Positions 18,976 to 28,321 of a stretch of DNA of 64,000 nt are shown piece by piece. Where the stretch lies: assembly GCF_001418085.1 (NCBI RefSeq), contig NZ_LIQH01000038.1:62001-126000 (forward strand). The letters run 5' to 3'. Numbering within the stretch: position 1 is the stretch's first letter; the number at the start of each line of letters is the position of its first letter. The DNA comes from Lacinutrix algicola. GTDB lineage: Bacteria > Bacteroidota > Bacteroidia > Flavobacteriales > Flavobacteriaceae. A program made the position numbers and the translations under genes. The notes beneath the pieces were generated by a model. The model saw only the letters and a program-made list of their open reading frames with translations. It did not search any database and had not been told where the DNA came from.

Positions 18976-21582
18976 TTATACTTCTTCCGTAACCAAGTCT
19001 CCTTGATTTCTAAATACTAATTCCTTATCGAAAGCATCTAATAAAATAATGCTATCTGTTGTTACTTTACCTGATAGAATCTCTTTACTTAAAGCGTTTA
19101 AAACTTCTTTTTGTATCACTCTTTTTACTGGTCTTGCTCCAAATTCTGGATCGTAACCTTTTTCTGCTAAGTAAGCAATAGCTTCAGGTGTTGCATCAAA
19201 TGTTATACCTTGTTTAGCAATCATTTTAGTAATACTTTTTATTTGAAGGCCTACAATTTCTGTAATATTTTCTTTAGATAAAGGTGTAAATAAAATAGTA
19301 TCGTCTATTCTGTTTAAAAACTCAGGTCTAACAGTTTGTTTTAATAAACCTAAAACATCCACTTTTGCGGCTTCCATTGCTGTTTCAATATCTTTTGTTG
19401 CAGCAAAGCGATCTTGTATTAACTGACTTCCCATGTTTGAAGTCATGATAATAATCGCGTTTTTAAAGTCGGCAGTTCTACCTTTATTATCTGTTAAATG
19501 ACCTTCGTCTAACACCTGTAATAAAATATTAAAAGTATCTGGATGGGCTTTTTCAATTTCATCTAACAATACAACAGAATATGGTTTTCTACGTACAGCT
19601 TCTGTTAATTGCCCACCTTCTTCGTAGCCTACGTATCCTGGAGGTGCACCAACTAATCTACTTACCGCATGACGTTCTTGATATTCACTCATATCTATAC
19701 GTGTTAAAGCGCTTTCATCATCAAACAAATACTCTGCTAATGCTTTAGCAAGTTCAGTTTTACCAACACCAGTTGTTCCTAAAAATAAGAAGGTTCCAAT
19801 AGGTTTTTGCGGATTCTGTAATCCAGCTCTAGAGCGACGTACAGCATCACTTACGGCAACAATAGCTTCTTCTTGTCCGACAACGCGTTTGTGCAATTCG
19901 TCTTCAAGTTTAAGCAGTTTCTCGCGATCGGTTTGCAGCATTTTTGTAAGCGGAATACCAGTCCATTTTGCTACAACTTCTGCTATGTCTTCGTATGTAA
20001 CCTCTTCTTTAATTAACGATGTTTCAGACTGTGCATTAAATTCGGCTTGCATTACCTCAAGTGCTTCTTGAGCTTCCTTAATTTTTCCATAACGCAACTC
20101 TGCAACTTTTCCATAATCACCATCACGTTCGGCTCTTTCAGCTTCAATTTTAAAGTTTTCAATATCCTGTTTTGTGTTTTGGATATTATCAACTACAGCT
20201 TTTTCGCTTTTCCATTTAGCATTAATCTCGTTACGTTCTTCTTTTATATTTGCTAAATCGCTTCGTAAAGATTTCAATTTAGTTTCATCTTTCTCGCGTT
20301 TAATCGCTTCAATTTCAATTTCTAGCTGCATCACTTTTCTGTCTAAAACATCAAGTTCTTCAGGTTTAGAATTTATTTCCATACGTAATTTAGCAGCAGC
20401 TTCATCCATTAAATCAATTGCTTTGTCTGGTAAATAACGATTGGTAATATAGCGCGTCGATAATTCTACAGCACCAATGATGGCTTCATCTTTAATACGA
20501 ACCTTATGGTGTGTTTCGTACTTCTCTTTAATACCTCTTAAAATAGAAATAGCACTTTCTGTATCTGGTTCGTTAACCATTACCTTTTGGAATCTACGTT
20601 CTAATGCTTTGTCTTTTTCAAAGTATTTTTGATACTCGTCTAAAGTAGTTGCTCCAATAGCACGTAGCTCTCCACGAGCCAATGCTGGCTTTAAAATGTT
20701 TGCAGCATCCATTGCACCTTGTCCACCACCAGCTCCAACTAGCGTGTGTATTTCATCTATAAATAGTACAATATCTCCATCACTATTTGTTACTTCTTTA
20801 ATTACAGCTTTTAAACGCTCTTCAAATTCTCCTTTAAATTTAGCACCTGCAATTAACGATCCCATATCTAGCGCGAAAATTTGCTTGTCGATAAGGTTTT
20901 CTGGAATGTCTCCATCTACAATTCTATGTGCTAAACCTTCTGCAATTGCTGTTTTACCAGTTCCTGGTTCTCCAACTAGTATTGGATTGTTTTTGGTTCT
21001 ACGCGATAGAATTTGCAGTATTCTTCTAATCTCTTCATCACGACCAATTACAGGATCTAGTTTTCCGTCTTTAGCTAATTGATTTAAGTTTTTAGCATAC
21101 TTATTTAATGCATTGTATGTTTCTTCTTGACTTTGCGAGGTTACACGGTCACCTTGTCTAAGCTCGTCTATAGTTGCTTTTAAAGCTTTTTCTGTAACGC
21201 CTTGGTCTTTTAATACCTGAGCAATTTTACTTTTAGATTTAAAAATAGCTAATATTAAATGTTCGACAGAAACATATTCGTCGTTCATGTTTTTAGCAAT
21301 AATAGAAGCTTCGTTTAATGTTGTTGAGGCTTCTCTTGATATTGTTAATTCTGCACCAGAAACCTTAGAGAAGCTTTCAATTTGCTTGTCTAAAATTTGT
21401 TTTAACATAGGCACGTTTACATTCATTTTCTTTAAAATGAAAGGCAAAACATTTTCATCAACTTCAAAAATAGCTTTAAAAATGTGTTCGTTTTCTATTT
21501 GTCCGTTGCCTAGGCTTTGTGCAAGTTGCTGCGCTTGCTGTATCGCTTCTTGCGATTTTGTTGTATAGTTGTTAAAATTCAT
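18976..21582 (-). CDS. clpB: ATP-dependent disaggregase ClpB
   Basis: An 868-residue Hsp100 chaperone of full length. It has an N-domain (Clp repeats, 1-145), AAA1 with Walker A GEPGTGKT at 204-211 and FIDEIHTLVGAG, a long charged coiled-coil middle domain (about 405-530), AAA2 with GTTGVGKTELAKAL near residue 605 and LLDEIEKAHPD, and a C-terminal D2-small domain. It pulls proteins out of aggregates together with DnaK. It is divergent from ytxJ across 272 bp. A 14-bp palindrome lies in that region, but closer to ytxJ. Confidence 0.97.
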   Translation of the reverse strand: MNFNNYTTKSQEAIQQAQQLAQSLGNGQIENEHIFKAIFEVDENVLPFILKKMNVNVPMLKQILDKQIESFSKVSGAELTISREASTTLNEASIIAKNMNDEYVSVEHLILAIFKSKSKIAQVLKDQGVTEKALKATIDELRQGDRVTSQSQEETYNALNKYAKNLNQLAKDGKLDPVIGRDEEIRRILQILSRRTKNNPILVGEPGTGKTAIAEGLAHRIVDGDIPENLIDKQIFALDMGSLIAGAKFKGEFEERLKAVIKEVTNSDGDIVLFIDEIHTLVGAGGGQGAMDAANILKPALARGELRAIGATTLDEYQKYFEKDKALERRFQKVMVNEPDTESAISILRGIKEKYETHHKVRIKDEAIIGAVELSTRYITNRYLPDKAIDLMDEAAAKLRMEINSKPEELDVLDRKVMQLEIEIEAIKREKDETKLKSLRSDLANIKEERNEINAKWKSEKAVVDNIQNTKQDIENFKIEAERAERDGDYGKVAELRYGKIKEAQEALEVMQAEFNAQSETSLIKEEVTYEDIAEVVAKWTGIPLTKMLQTDREKLLKLEDELHKRVVGQEEAIVAVSDAVRRSRAGLQNPQKPIGTFLFLGTTGVGKTELAKALAEYLFDDESALTRIDMSEYQERHAVSRLVGAPPGYVGYEEGGQLTEAVRRKPYSVVLLDEIEKAHPDTFNILLQVLDEGHLTDNKGRTADFKNAIIIMTSNMGSQLIQDRFAATKDIETAMEAAKVDVLGLLKQTVRPEFLNRIDDTILFTPLSKENITEIVGLQIKSITKMIAKQGITFDATPEAIAYLAEKGYDPEFGARPVKRVIQKEVLNALSKEILSGKVTTDSIILLDAFDKELVFRNQGDLVTEEV

Positions 21583-21784
21583 ATTTATAGTTTTTATTTA
21601 TTTCTTAACTTGAAATTAGAAGCTAGAAATCTTATTATTTTTCTTTTAGCTATATTTCAATTATCTTACCAAGTAGAAAAGCAAGACAAAAAGTCTGTTT
21701 ATCACTGAATTTTGGTGACTTTTTGTCAGTTGTTGATTTTTAGTTTTGCATTTGTAAGTTAATCAAAAGGTCTCGACATAAATA

Positions 21785-21798
21785 ATGATATATGTCAT
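21785..21798. promoter_or_regulatory. Palindromic operator candidate between clpB and ytxJ
   Basis: ATGATATATGTCAT is near-palindromic and matches the mqo-upstream site ATGACATTTGTCAT at 12 of 14 positions. It is 57 bp before ytxJ, followed by an AT-rich TTTTTGTTTAAT stretch that could be a promoter. No further element is recognised in the rest of the 272-bp gap. Confidence 0.35.
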
Positions 21799-21854
21799 TA
21801 AATTGATATTTTTGTTTAATATAAAGCAGTTAAAATTGTTATAATAGAATTACT

Positions 21855-22235
21855 ATGTTTGGAAAATTATTTGGAGGATCGAAAGAACCAAAAGAAGAGA
21901 AAATATTACCTTGGAAACAGTTAACGACTGTAGACCAACTTAATACTATAGAGAAATTGTCTAAAGGGAAAACACAAGTTATCTTTAAACACTCTACTCG
22001 TTGTGGGATTAGTAAAATGGTTATGAATCAATTTGTATCTGCATTTGATGTAGACGTTAATTTAGATTTGTATTATTTAGACTTACTAAGTTTTAGAGAA
22101 GTTTCTAACGAAGCTGGTTTTAAATTTCAAGTGATGCACCAATCGCCACAATTATTAATTATTAAAAATGGAGTAGCAGTAGCTCATGCAAGCCATGGTG
22201 GTATTAATGAGATTGATTTAGCTAAATTTGTATAA
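21855..22235 (+). CDS. ytxJ: Bacillithiol system redox-active protein YtxJ
   Basis: A 126-residue thioredoxin-fold monothiol protein. The active cysteine is C50 in KHSTRCGISKMV, followed by a cis-Pro-like region at HQSPQLLII. YtxJ is associated with bacillithiol, the low-molecular-weight thiol of Firmicutes and many Bacteroidota, and is thought to remove bacillithiol from proteins. The organism therefore probably makes bacillithiol; no bsh genes are in this window. The DUF3124 gene follows 12 bp later on the same strand. Confidence 0.9.
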   Translation: MFGKLFGGSKEPKEEKILPWKQLTTVDQLNTIEKLSKGKTQVIFKHSTRCGISKMVMNQFVSAFDVDVNLDLYYLDLLSFREVSNEAGFKFQVMHQSPQLLIIKNGVAVAHASHGGINEIDLAKFV

Positions 22236-22247
22236 TAAATTAAAAAA

Positions 22248-22760
22248 ATGAAAAAGGTATTGTTATTAATTTTTGTAAGCTTATTTGTTTTTGCATGTGG
22301 TAAAAATACAAAAAACGATGAGTTGCCTTCCAATAATTGGGAAGCTATGCAATGGAATAATAAGCTAGATACTTCTTTGGTTGCTGGAGCTAGTTATTTG
22401 TCTGTTTATTCTCAAATTTATAGTACTACAGAGCATAAAACGCACGATTTAACATCTACTGTTAGTATAAGGAACATAAACAAAAAGGATACTGTTTTTA
22501 TTAAAAGTGCTAGGTATTATGATACTAAAGGCGATTTAATGAGAACTTATTTTGAATCTCCAATTTTTGTAAAACCTATGCAAACCATTGAGATTGTTAT
22601 AGATGAGAAAGACAAGAGTGGTGGAACAGGAGCAAATTTTGTATTCGATTGGTTAGCTCCTAAAAAAGATAAAGCACCTTATTTTGAGGGTGTAATGATT
22701 ACTACCTATGGGCAACAGGGTTTGTCTTTTACTACTAAAGGTATAATTATTAATGAGTAG
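22248..22760 (+). CDS. DUF3124 domain lipoprotein
   Basis: A 170-residue protein with a lipoprotein signal (MKKVLLLIFVSLFVFACGKN, lipid-attached Cys at 17). The mature part has the DUF3124 pattern: SVYSQIYSTTEHKTHDLTST, SARYYDTKGDLMR, and the central phrase DKSGGTGANFVFDW. Function unknown. It is probably co-transcribed with ytxJ. The frame stays open for 77 codons after its TAG stop, described separately. Confidence 0.82.
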   Translation: MKKVLLLIFVSLFVFACGKNTKNDELPSNNWEAMQWNNKLDTSLVAGASYLSVYSQIYSTTEHKTHDLTSTVSIRNINKKDTVFIKSARYYDTKGDLMRTYFESPIFVKPMQTIEIVIDEKDKSGGTGANFVFDWLAPKKDKAPYFEGVMITTYGQQGLSFTTKGIIINE

Positions 22761-23092
22761 AGAGTCTTAATAGAGGCTATATTTTTTTATATTAATGATA
22801 ACAATTTTGATGTAACGTTATTAAAATTAACAGATACTAATAGTGCTATAGACAATCGTATGTTTTCTGAAATAACAGAAAACGGAGAAGCATTGATTGA
22901 GTTTGATGCTCTAAATATGAGTAGCGTTAGCTTTTTTATGATGATGCATAAAAAATTTATTTTGGGTTTCATGATATACAAATGGAAACAGTAGACTGCG
23001 CTATTAAAGTTGTAACTTATGAGGCAATAAAGTTAAATGGAGATTTAATATGCCATTGTACCACAGGAGAGGTTATAATTGTAACCTTGTAG
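22761..23092 (+). pseudogene. Decayed or frameshifted coding remnant after the DUF3124 gene
   Basis: After the TAG stop of the DUF3124 gene the same frame stays open for 77 codons (22761-22991) to a TAG at 22992-22994, with protein-like content such as NFDVTLLKLTDTNSAIDNRM. It then seems to continue in another frame from about 22952 to a TAG at 23090-23092 (KIYFGFHDIQMETVDCAIKV ... GEVIIVTL). The switch point lies at a run of six A residues (22950-22955). Together the two frames look like one protein of about 110 residues that lacks a start codon. I recognise no family. The rest of the 525-bp gap holds a terminator and tandem operator-like repeats. Confidence 0.35.
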
Positions 23093-23135
23093 AACAATTC
23101 AGTGTTATATAATTGATAATAAGACTTAAATTAAG

Positions 23136-23173
23136 AAAAAAACCTATAACTAATATTAGTTATAGGTTTTTTT
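23136..23173. terminator. Bidirectional palindromic terminator
   Basis: The core CCTATAACTAAT is followed directly by its reverse complement, flanked by an A run on the left and a T run on the right. It ends the ytxJ-DUF3124 unit and isolates it from the alginate lyase gene. Confidence 0.85.
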
Positions 23174-23191
23174 ATTTAGAAAAGGTTTATT

Positions 23192-23230
23192 TTTGGTTGA
23201 CCAGTTTGGTTGACCAGTTTGGTTATCCAA
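23192..23230. promoter_or_regulatory. Tandem 13-bp operator-like repeats before the alginate lyase
   Basis: Two perfect copies of TTTGGTTGACCAG (23192-23204 and 23205-23217) are followed by a degenerate third, TTTGGTTATCCAA (23218-23230). Each perfect copy contains the palindrome TGGT-TG-ACCA, the half-site type used by GntR/FadR-family repressors. The array ends 55 bp before the lyase ATG, a good place for an operator. The regulator assignment is inference; no GntR gene is in the window. Confidence 0.6.
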
Positions 23231-23285
23231 TTATTATTAATCTGGTAATTTTCGAAATTTATTCACCTATATTAATTATAAAGTA

Positions 23286-24197
23286 ATGGCATTTTTAAAA
23301 AGTAGTATCAAATTTATTATTTTAATATCTGTTTTATTGTCATTTTCTTGTTCGGAGAATACAGAAGAGGATGCGTCTCCGCAAAATGAAACAATTGATG
23401 GAGATGGAGCAACTAATCAAGATAGCACAAATGAAGAAGGCTCAGGAGATGAAAATACAGATAATGATGATTCTCCAGGAAATGTATTGGGTTTAACAAT
23501 GGATAATTGGAAGCTTAATGGCTTTACAGGAAATCCAGATTCTAATGCCATATATGAGGATAATATTTTAGAAGCAATAAATAGTGACTACGACTCCTAT
23601 AATGACCCCAATTATTTTTATACAGATAATGAATGGACGTATTTTAAATGTTATAGAGGTTTAGGAGGTTCTGCTAACTCTAATAACCCAAGAGTAGAAT
23701 TAAGGGAGTTAAGTAATGGAAGTAACGCTTATTGGGATGGTGGAAGCGGTAACAATACAATGACGTTTACCATTAAAGTAGATCGATTACCTCAAGACAC
23801 AGATAATGATGGAGGTGTTTTATGTTTTGCGCAAATACATGGGCCTTCAAATACTGTGGACGATGTAATAAGAGTACAGTTTATTGGAGATGAGAACCAA
23901 ACAACGGGAGGCGTAAGGTTAAAAATTAGTGGTTATATTACAGAGGTTGTTCAAAATAGTAGCCTAATAATTGATGATGGTTATCAATTAGGAACATCTT
24001 ATACTTTTACAATAACTTATAATAACGGCACTGTAAAACTTTTTAAAGGATCTGAAGAAATATTTTCTGAAGATATAGGAACAAACACTACTGGAAATTA
24101 TTTTAAAGTTGGAAATTATTTGCAATCAGTACAAGGAGCAAGTTATAATGGTTCCCATGGTATTGTAGGGATTAAAGATTTAAGTATTACACATTAA
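23286..24197 (+). CDS. Polysaccharide lyase family 7 (alginate lyase) lipoprotein
   Basis: A 303-residue surface or periplasmic lipoprotein. The signal ends at LLSFSC (C22). An acidic, low-complexity linker follows (about 24-65, rich in D, E, N and G), and a PL7 jelly-roll fills 68-303. The three PL7 signatures are present: RVELRE (136-141), QIH (183-185) and YFKVGNYLQ (272-280, catalytic Tyr 278). PL7 enzymes cleave alginate by beta-elimination; M or G preference cannot be read here. It stands alone, without SusC/SusD or other alginate genes, behind tandem operator-like repeats. Confidence 0.9.
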   Translation: MAFLKSSIKFIILISVLLSFSCSENTEEDASPQNETIDGDGATNQDSTNEEGSGDENTDNDDSPGNVLGLTMDNWKLNGFTGNPDSNAIYEDNILEAINSDYDSYNDPNYFYTDNEWTYFKCYRGLGGSANSNNPRVELRELSNGSNAYWDGGSGNNTMTFTIKVDRLPQDTDNDGGVLCFAQIHGPSNTVDDVIRVQFIGDENQTTGGVRLKISGYITEVVQNSSLIIDDGYQLGTSYTFTITYNNGTVKLFKGSEEIFSEDIGTNTTGNYFKVGNYLQSVQGASYNGSHGIVGIKDLSITH

Positions 24198-24218
24198 GCA
24201 TATTTGCATTTTAATTTA

Positions 24219-24252
24219 AAAAAAACGCCCAAATTACTTTGGACGTTTTTTG
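24219..24252. terminator. Bidirectional terminator between PL7 gene and lipoprotein gene
   Basis: AAAAACGCCCAAA pairs with TTTGGACGTTTTT across TTAC with one mismatch. The A run on one side and T run on the other serve both converging genes. Confidence 0.75.
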
Positions 24253-24255
24253 CTT

Positions 24256-25437
24256 TTAGCTTCTAAAGCTATAACGTGTTATTATATTTTTTAGTTTGAG
24301 TTTAAGGTCTTCACCAGTATCAAAAACCATTTGTTCATTACTTGGAAAACGAACTTTTCTGTTTTTTAGAATTTGAACATCTTCATTTGTTAAAGCTCTT
24401 TTGTCTCCTTTTACGGTGGCATATAGATTATCAAATATAAACTCACTATCTATTGGAAAGCTTTCTAGTACTTGATTTTGTTTTAGATCACTATACATAA
24501 CGTTGGCTATAACTTGAGTAGATTTAAACTGATTAAATTCATTAAGCCTTGCTTTTGCTGTAATTATTTTATCTTGTTTAACATCGTTACCAAGGCTATC
24601 TTTTACAACATTTCCATTTGCATCTAATACATATTCCCAACCATCTACAATGTTTTTTTGTCTCAATAATTGCTTTTCGGTAATACGTTCTGGAGATACA
24701 TTTATTCTTTTTAATTGTAAAGCCATTGCATAGTCGTAATCTATAGTATTATTTGCGTTTGCATGATATACTGTCCAAAAATCGTTTAAACCATAAGTAT
24801 CAAAATTTAGTAAATCGTTTTGCAAACGTGTTGGTATTATTTGCTGTGTTTGATTTTCTATTTCTACAATAACATAATCTGTGCCTTGGTGATGTGCAAC
24901 GTCTATAAGCTGTCTTACATCTTTAAAGTTGGCATTTATACTTTCAATATATTCTAGAGTATCAAAAGCATTTCTATTATCTATTTTATTATCGCTTTGC
25001 ATTAAGCTTACGGCAGTGTCGTATTTGTAGTTAGATACTTTAGCTCTGTATTCTACTATAGAGTTAGTATAATTATTAAAATTTAAGTTTAATAATTTTC
25101 CATTAATATGTAAAGGCATCACGGCTTTTATAGTACGTTGTCTATCTTCCATATCTAAATAAATATTAAATATATTTTGGTACTGCTCAGGATTACCATC
25201 TTTTTTTAAATGATTGATATCATTATGGTTTTCTTCAACTACTTTGTAAAAGGCATCTTGAAGCATAACAATGTAATCTTGCTTACGCTTTTTGTCTTTG
25301 TTGTTCTCTAACTTTTTAAGAGCATTGCTAATAGCCTGATCGTAATTTCCAGAGTTTAATTGTTTTTCAATTTGTTTTCTTCCAACACATGAGTTTAGTA
25401 CTAGAAGAAGTACTGCTAACATTGTAAAATTTTTCAT
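24256..25437 (-). CDS. Lipoprotein with tetratricopeptide-like N-terminal region, unknown function
   Basis: The preferred start is ATG 25437 (393 residues), giving the signal MKNFTMLAVLLLVLNSCVGR with lipid-attached Cys. An ATG 27 bp upstream is possible but would add a charged stretch before the signal. The N-terminal third is helical (QIEKQLNSGNYDQAISNALK) and resembles a TPR-like repeat; the rest is mixed and contains a DANGNVVKDSLGN loop. No known domain is recognised. It is downstream of fahA but separated by a strong terminator, so it has its own promoter. Confidence 0.78.
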   Translation of the reverse strand: MKNFTMLAVLLLVLNSCVGRKQIEKQLNSGNYDQAISNALKKLENNKDKKRKQDYIVMLQDAFYKVVEENHNDINHLKKDGNPEQYQNIFNIYLDMEDRQRTIKAVMPLHINGKLLNLNFNNYTNSIVEYRAKVSNYKYDTAVSLMQSDNKIDNRNAFDTLEYIESINANFKDVRQLIDVAHHQGTDYVIVEIENQTQQIIPTRLQNDLLNFDTYGLNDFWTVYHANANNTIDYDYAMALQLKRINVSPERITEKQLLRQKNIVDGWEYVLDANGNVVKDSLGNDVKQDKIITAKARLNEFNQFKSTQVIANVMYSDLKQNQVLESFPIDSEFIFDNLYATVKGDKRALTNEDVQILKNRKVRFPSNEQMVFDTGEDLKLKLKNIITRYSFRS

Positions 25438-25493
25438 CTGTTCGGTTTTTATTAGTTTATACAAAGTATAAAAGCAATTAGCGTGCCAAACTA

Positions 25494-25533
25494 AAAAAAG
25501 CCTTTAAACACTGGGTGTTTAAAGGCTTTTTTC
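25494..25533 (-). terminator. Terminator after fahA
   Basis: AGCCTTTAAACAC pairs perfectly with GTGTTTAAAGGCT across a TGG loop, flanked by A and T runs. On the minus strand it follows the fahA stop by about 20 bp. Confidence 0.85.
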
Positions 25534-25551
25534 AAAAGTAAAGATTGTTGT

Positions 25552-26841
25552 TTATTTTTTATTAGAGTTAAAAACAGGTAAAAGTTTAGTAGAAACTTCT
25601 CCAAAACCTATTCTTGTTCCGTCTTTTTCGCAATACCCACGCATAATAACAGTATCGTTATCATTAATAAATTTACGTTCTGTACCGTTATTTAATTTTA
25701 CTGGTTTTTCACCTCTCCAAGATAGTTCTAGCATAGAGCCAAAAGAGTCTGGTGTTGGTCCAGAAATAGTACCACTTCCCATCATGTCTCCCGAGTTTAT
25801 TGGGCAGCCATTAATTGTATGGTGTGTTAATTGTTGAGCCATTGACCAGTACATGTGCTTAAAATTAGAACGACTTACAATAGTTTCTTTAGCTTTTTCT
25901 GGTTGAATAGAAACTTCTAAATTAATATCGAAACTCTTTTTCCCTTTTTGTTGAAGGTATTCTAATTGTTTTTTTAATGGCTTTTGTCCTTCAACTCTAT
26001 AAGGTTCTAAAGCATCTAAAGTTACAATCCAAGGCGAGATTGATGAAGCAAAACTTTTTGCTAAAAACGGTCCTAATGGTACGTATTCCCATTTTTGTAT
26101 GTCTCTTGCAGACCAATCGTTAAATAAAACCAATCCGAAAATGTATTCTTCAGCTTCTTTAATTGGAATAGGTTCGCCTAAATCGTTAGCATCTGTAGTA
26201 ATAAAAGCCATTTCTAATTCGAAATCGACTAATTTACTTGGTCCAAATACAGGTTGTGTTTCTCCTGCAGGTAAAGTTTGACCTTGTGGTCTGTGAATAG
26301 GAATTCCAGAAGGAATAATAGAACTACTTCTACCATGGTATCCAACAGGAATATGTAGCCAGTTTGGTAATAATGCGTTATCTGGATCTCTAAACATAGT
26401 GCCAACATTTGTTGCGTGTTCTATGCTTGAGTAAAAATCTGTATAATCACCAATTTGTACAGGTAATTGCATTTCTATTTCATCTAAACGAAATAATACA
26501 GCTTCTTTGTGTTTAAGGTTTCCTTTTAGTGTCTCGTTTTCATCATCAAATATTTCAGCAATTCTATTACGAACTAAACGCCATGTTTTACGTCCATCTG
26601 CAATGAAATCGTTTAAAGTATCTTGAAGAAAAATATCATCAGTAAGTGGAATGCCTTCAAAATAGCCTAATTGGTGTAAAGCACCTAAATCTATTGCTGT
26701 GTCTCCAATTCTTGTTCCTATGGTAATAATATCGTCTCTTGTTAAAAAGACACCAAAAGGAATATTTTGAATTGGGAAATCCGAATTTTTATCGACGTGT
26801 AACCACGATTTTCGGTCTGGATTATTAGCTGATAATGACAT
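25552..26841 (-). CDS. fahA: Fumarylacetoacetase
   Basis: A 429-residue enzyme of the normal length for the two-domain FAH. It hydrolyses fumarylacetoacetate to fumarate and acetoacetate, the last step of tyrosine and phenylalanine breakdown. Visible motifs are the N-terminal SH3-like part with NIPFGVF, active-site DFYSSIEHATNVG (catalytic His and metal-binding Asp), YHGRSSSI, DFELEMAF (metal-binding acids), FNDWSARDIQKWEY and GSGTISGP. No other homogentisate-pathway gene is adjacent. It is divergent from glyA. Confidence 0.95.
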   Translation of the reverse strand: MSLSANNPDRKSWLHVDKNSDFPIQNIPFGVFLTRDDIITIGTRIGDTAIDLGALHQLGYFEGIPLTDDIFLQDTLNDFIADGRKTWRLVRNRIAEIFDDENETLKGNLKHKEAVLFRLDEIEMQLPVQIGDYTDFYSSIEHATNVGTMFRDPDNALLPNWLHIPVGYHGRSSSIIPSGIPIHRPQGQTLPAGETQPVFGPSKLVDFELEMAFITTDANDLGEPIPIKEAEEYIFGLVLFNDWSARDIQKWEYVPLGPFLAKSFASSISPWIVTLDALEPYRVEGQKPLKKQLEYLQQKGKKSFDINLEVSIQPEKAKETIVSRSNFKHMYWSMAQQLTHHTINGCPINSGDMMGSGTISGPTPDSFGSMLELSWRGEKPVKLNNGTERKFINDNDTVIMRGYCEKDGTRIGFGEVSTKLLPVFNSNKK

Positions 26842-26984
26842 ATGTATAATTGTTGATTTGTTGTTTATAAATTCTAAGTAAATATATGTTTTTTGAATTA
26901 TTTACCGTGGTTATTTCTTATTTTTGATAAATTTTTAACGTTAATCAATTTTCGAAATCACGGAAATTACCAAAAGATAAGCAT

Positions 26985-28259
26985 ATGCAACGCGACGAAC
27001 AAATATTTGAATTAATTGAAGCCGAAAAAAACAGACAATTAGAAGGTTTAGAATTAATTGCATCAGAGAACTTTGTAAGCGACCAAGTTATGGAAGCTAC
27101 AGGTTCTGTTTTAACTAACAAATACGCCGAAGGTTATCCTGGGAAGCGTTATTATGGAGGTTGCGAAATAGTAGATGAGGTAGAGCAAATAGCAATAGAC
27201 AGAGCTAAAACATTATTTGGTGCTGTTTATGCAAACGTACAGCCACACTCAGGAAGTCAGGCAAATACAGCTGTTTATCATGCGTGTTTAAAGCCAGGTG
27301 ATAAAATTTTAGGCTTCGATTTATCTCACGGTGGGCATTTAACACACGGTTCTCCAGTAAATTTTTCTGGTAAATTATATAATCCTGTATTTTATGGAGT
27401 AGAAGAGGAGACAGGAGTATTAGATTACGATAAAATTCAAGAAATTGCAACACGCGAGCAACCAAAATTAATTATTGCTGGAGCTTCAGCATATTCAAGA
27501 GATATTGATTTTGAACGTTTTCGTATTATAGCAGATAGTGTAAACGCATTATTATTAGCAGATGTTTCTCATCCTGCTGGATTAATTGCAAAAGGAATTT
27601 TAAACGATCCTATTCCACATTGTCATATAGTAACAACGACAACTCATAAAACATTACGTGGCCCAAGAGGTGGTATGATTTTAATGGGTAAAGATTTTGA
27701 AAATCCTTTTGGTTTAAAATTAAAGAGTGGAAAATTAAGAATGATGTCTTCTTTATTAGATTCTGGTGTATTTCCAGGAAACCAAGGTGGACCATTAGAG
27801 CATGTTATTGCTGGTAAAGCAATTGCTTTTGGTGAAGCTTTAACTGAAGAGTTTATGCATTACATGTTACAGGTTAAAAAGAACGCATCGGCAATGGCTG
27901 AAGCATTTGTAGCTAGAGATTATAAAATTATTTCTGGTGGTACAGATAACCATATGATGCTTATTGATTTAAGAAATAAAAATATTACAGGAAAAGAAGC
28001 AGAGCAAGCACTTGTAAAAGCAGATATTACTGTTAATAAAAATATGGTGCCTTTCGATGATAAATCTCCTTTTGTAACTTCAGGAATTAGAATTGGAACA
28101 GCTGCGATTACAACGCGTGGTTTAAAAGAAAATGAAATGGAAGCTATTGTTAATTTAATAGACGAAGTAATAAATAATCATGAAGATGAAGCGGTATTAG
28201 AAGCAATTGCTGTTAAAGTAAATGCTATGATGAGTGATTTACCTTTATTTAAGATGTAA
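26985..28259 (+). CDS. glyA: Serine hydroxymethyltransferase
   Basis: A 424-residue PLP enzyme that interconverts serine and glycine with tetrahydrofolate, feeding one-carbon metabolism. The PLP lysine is K222 in [38 protein letters not shown] and QPHSGSQAN are all intact. It is monocistronic, with its own terminator 20 bp after the stop. Confidence 0.97.
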   Translation: MQRDEQIFELIEAEKNRQLEGLELIASENFVSDQVMEATGSVLTNKYAEGYPGKRYYGGCEIVDEVEQIAIDRAKTLFGAVYANVQPHSGSQANTAVYHACLKPGDKILGFDLSHGGHLTHGSPVNFSGKLYNPVFYGVEEETGVLDYDKIQEIATREQPKLIIAGASAYSRDIDFERFRIIADSVNALLLADVSHPAGLIAKGILNDPIPHCHIVTTTTHKTLRGPRGGMILMGKDFENPFGLKLKSGKLRMMSSLLDSGVFPGNQGGPLEHVIAGKAIAFGEALTEEFMHYMLQVKKNASAMAEAFVARDYKIISGGTDNHMMLIDLRNKNITGKEAEQALVKADITVNKNMVPFDDKSPFVTSGIRIGTAAITTRGLKENEMEAIVNLIDEVINNHEDEAVLEAIAVKVNAMMSDLPLFKM

Positions 28260-28279
28260 ACTTGTTGGTGAATAACTAT

Positions 28280-28315
28280 AAAAAAATCCTATTCGCAAGA
28301 ATAGGATTTTTTTGT
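28280..28315. terminator. Bidirectional terminator after glyA
   Basis: AAAAAATCCTATTC pairs with GAATAGGATTTTTT across a GCAA tetraloop. It is shared by glyA and the convergent gene at 28322. Confidence 0.88.
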
Positions 28316-28321
28316 TTGTAT

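Noticed and set aside
19889-21568. Long open frames antisense to clpB
   Set aside because: They mirror the codon structure of clpB on the opposite strand and contain serine-rich, low-information sequence typical of shadow frames.
23192-23230. Start of a CRISPR or satellite array
   Set aside because: Only three adjacent 13-bp units without spacers, with the third degenerate; position and internal palindrome fit operators.
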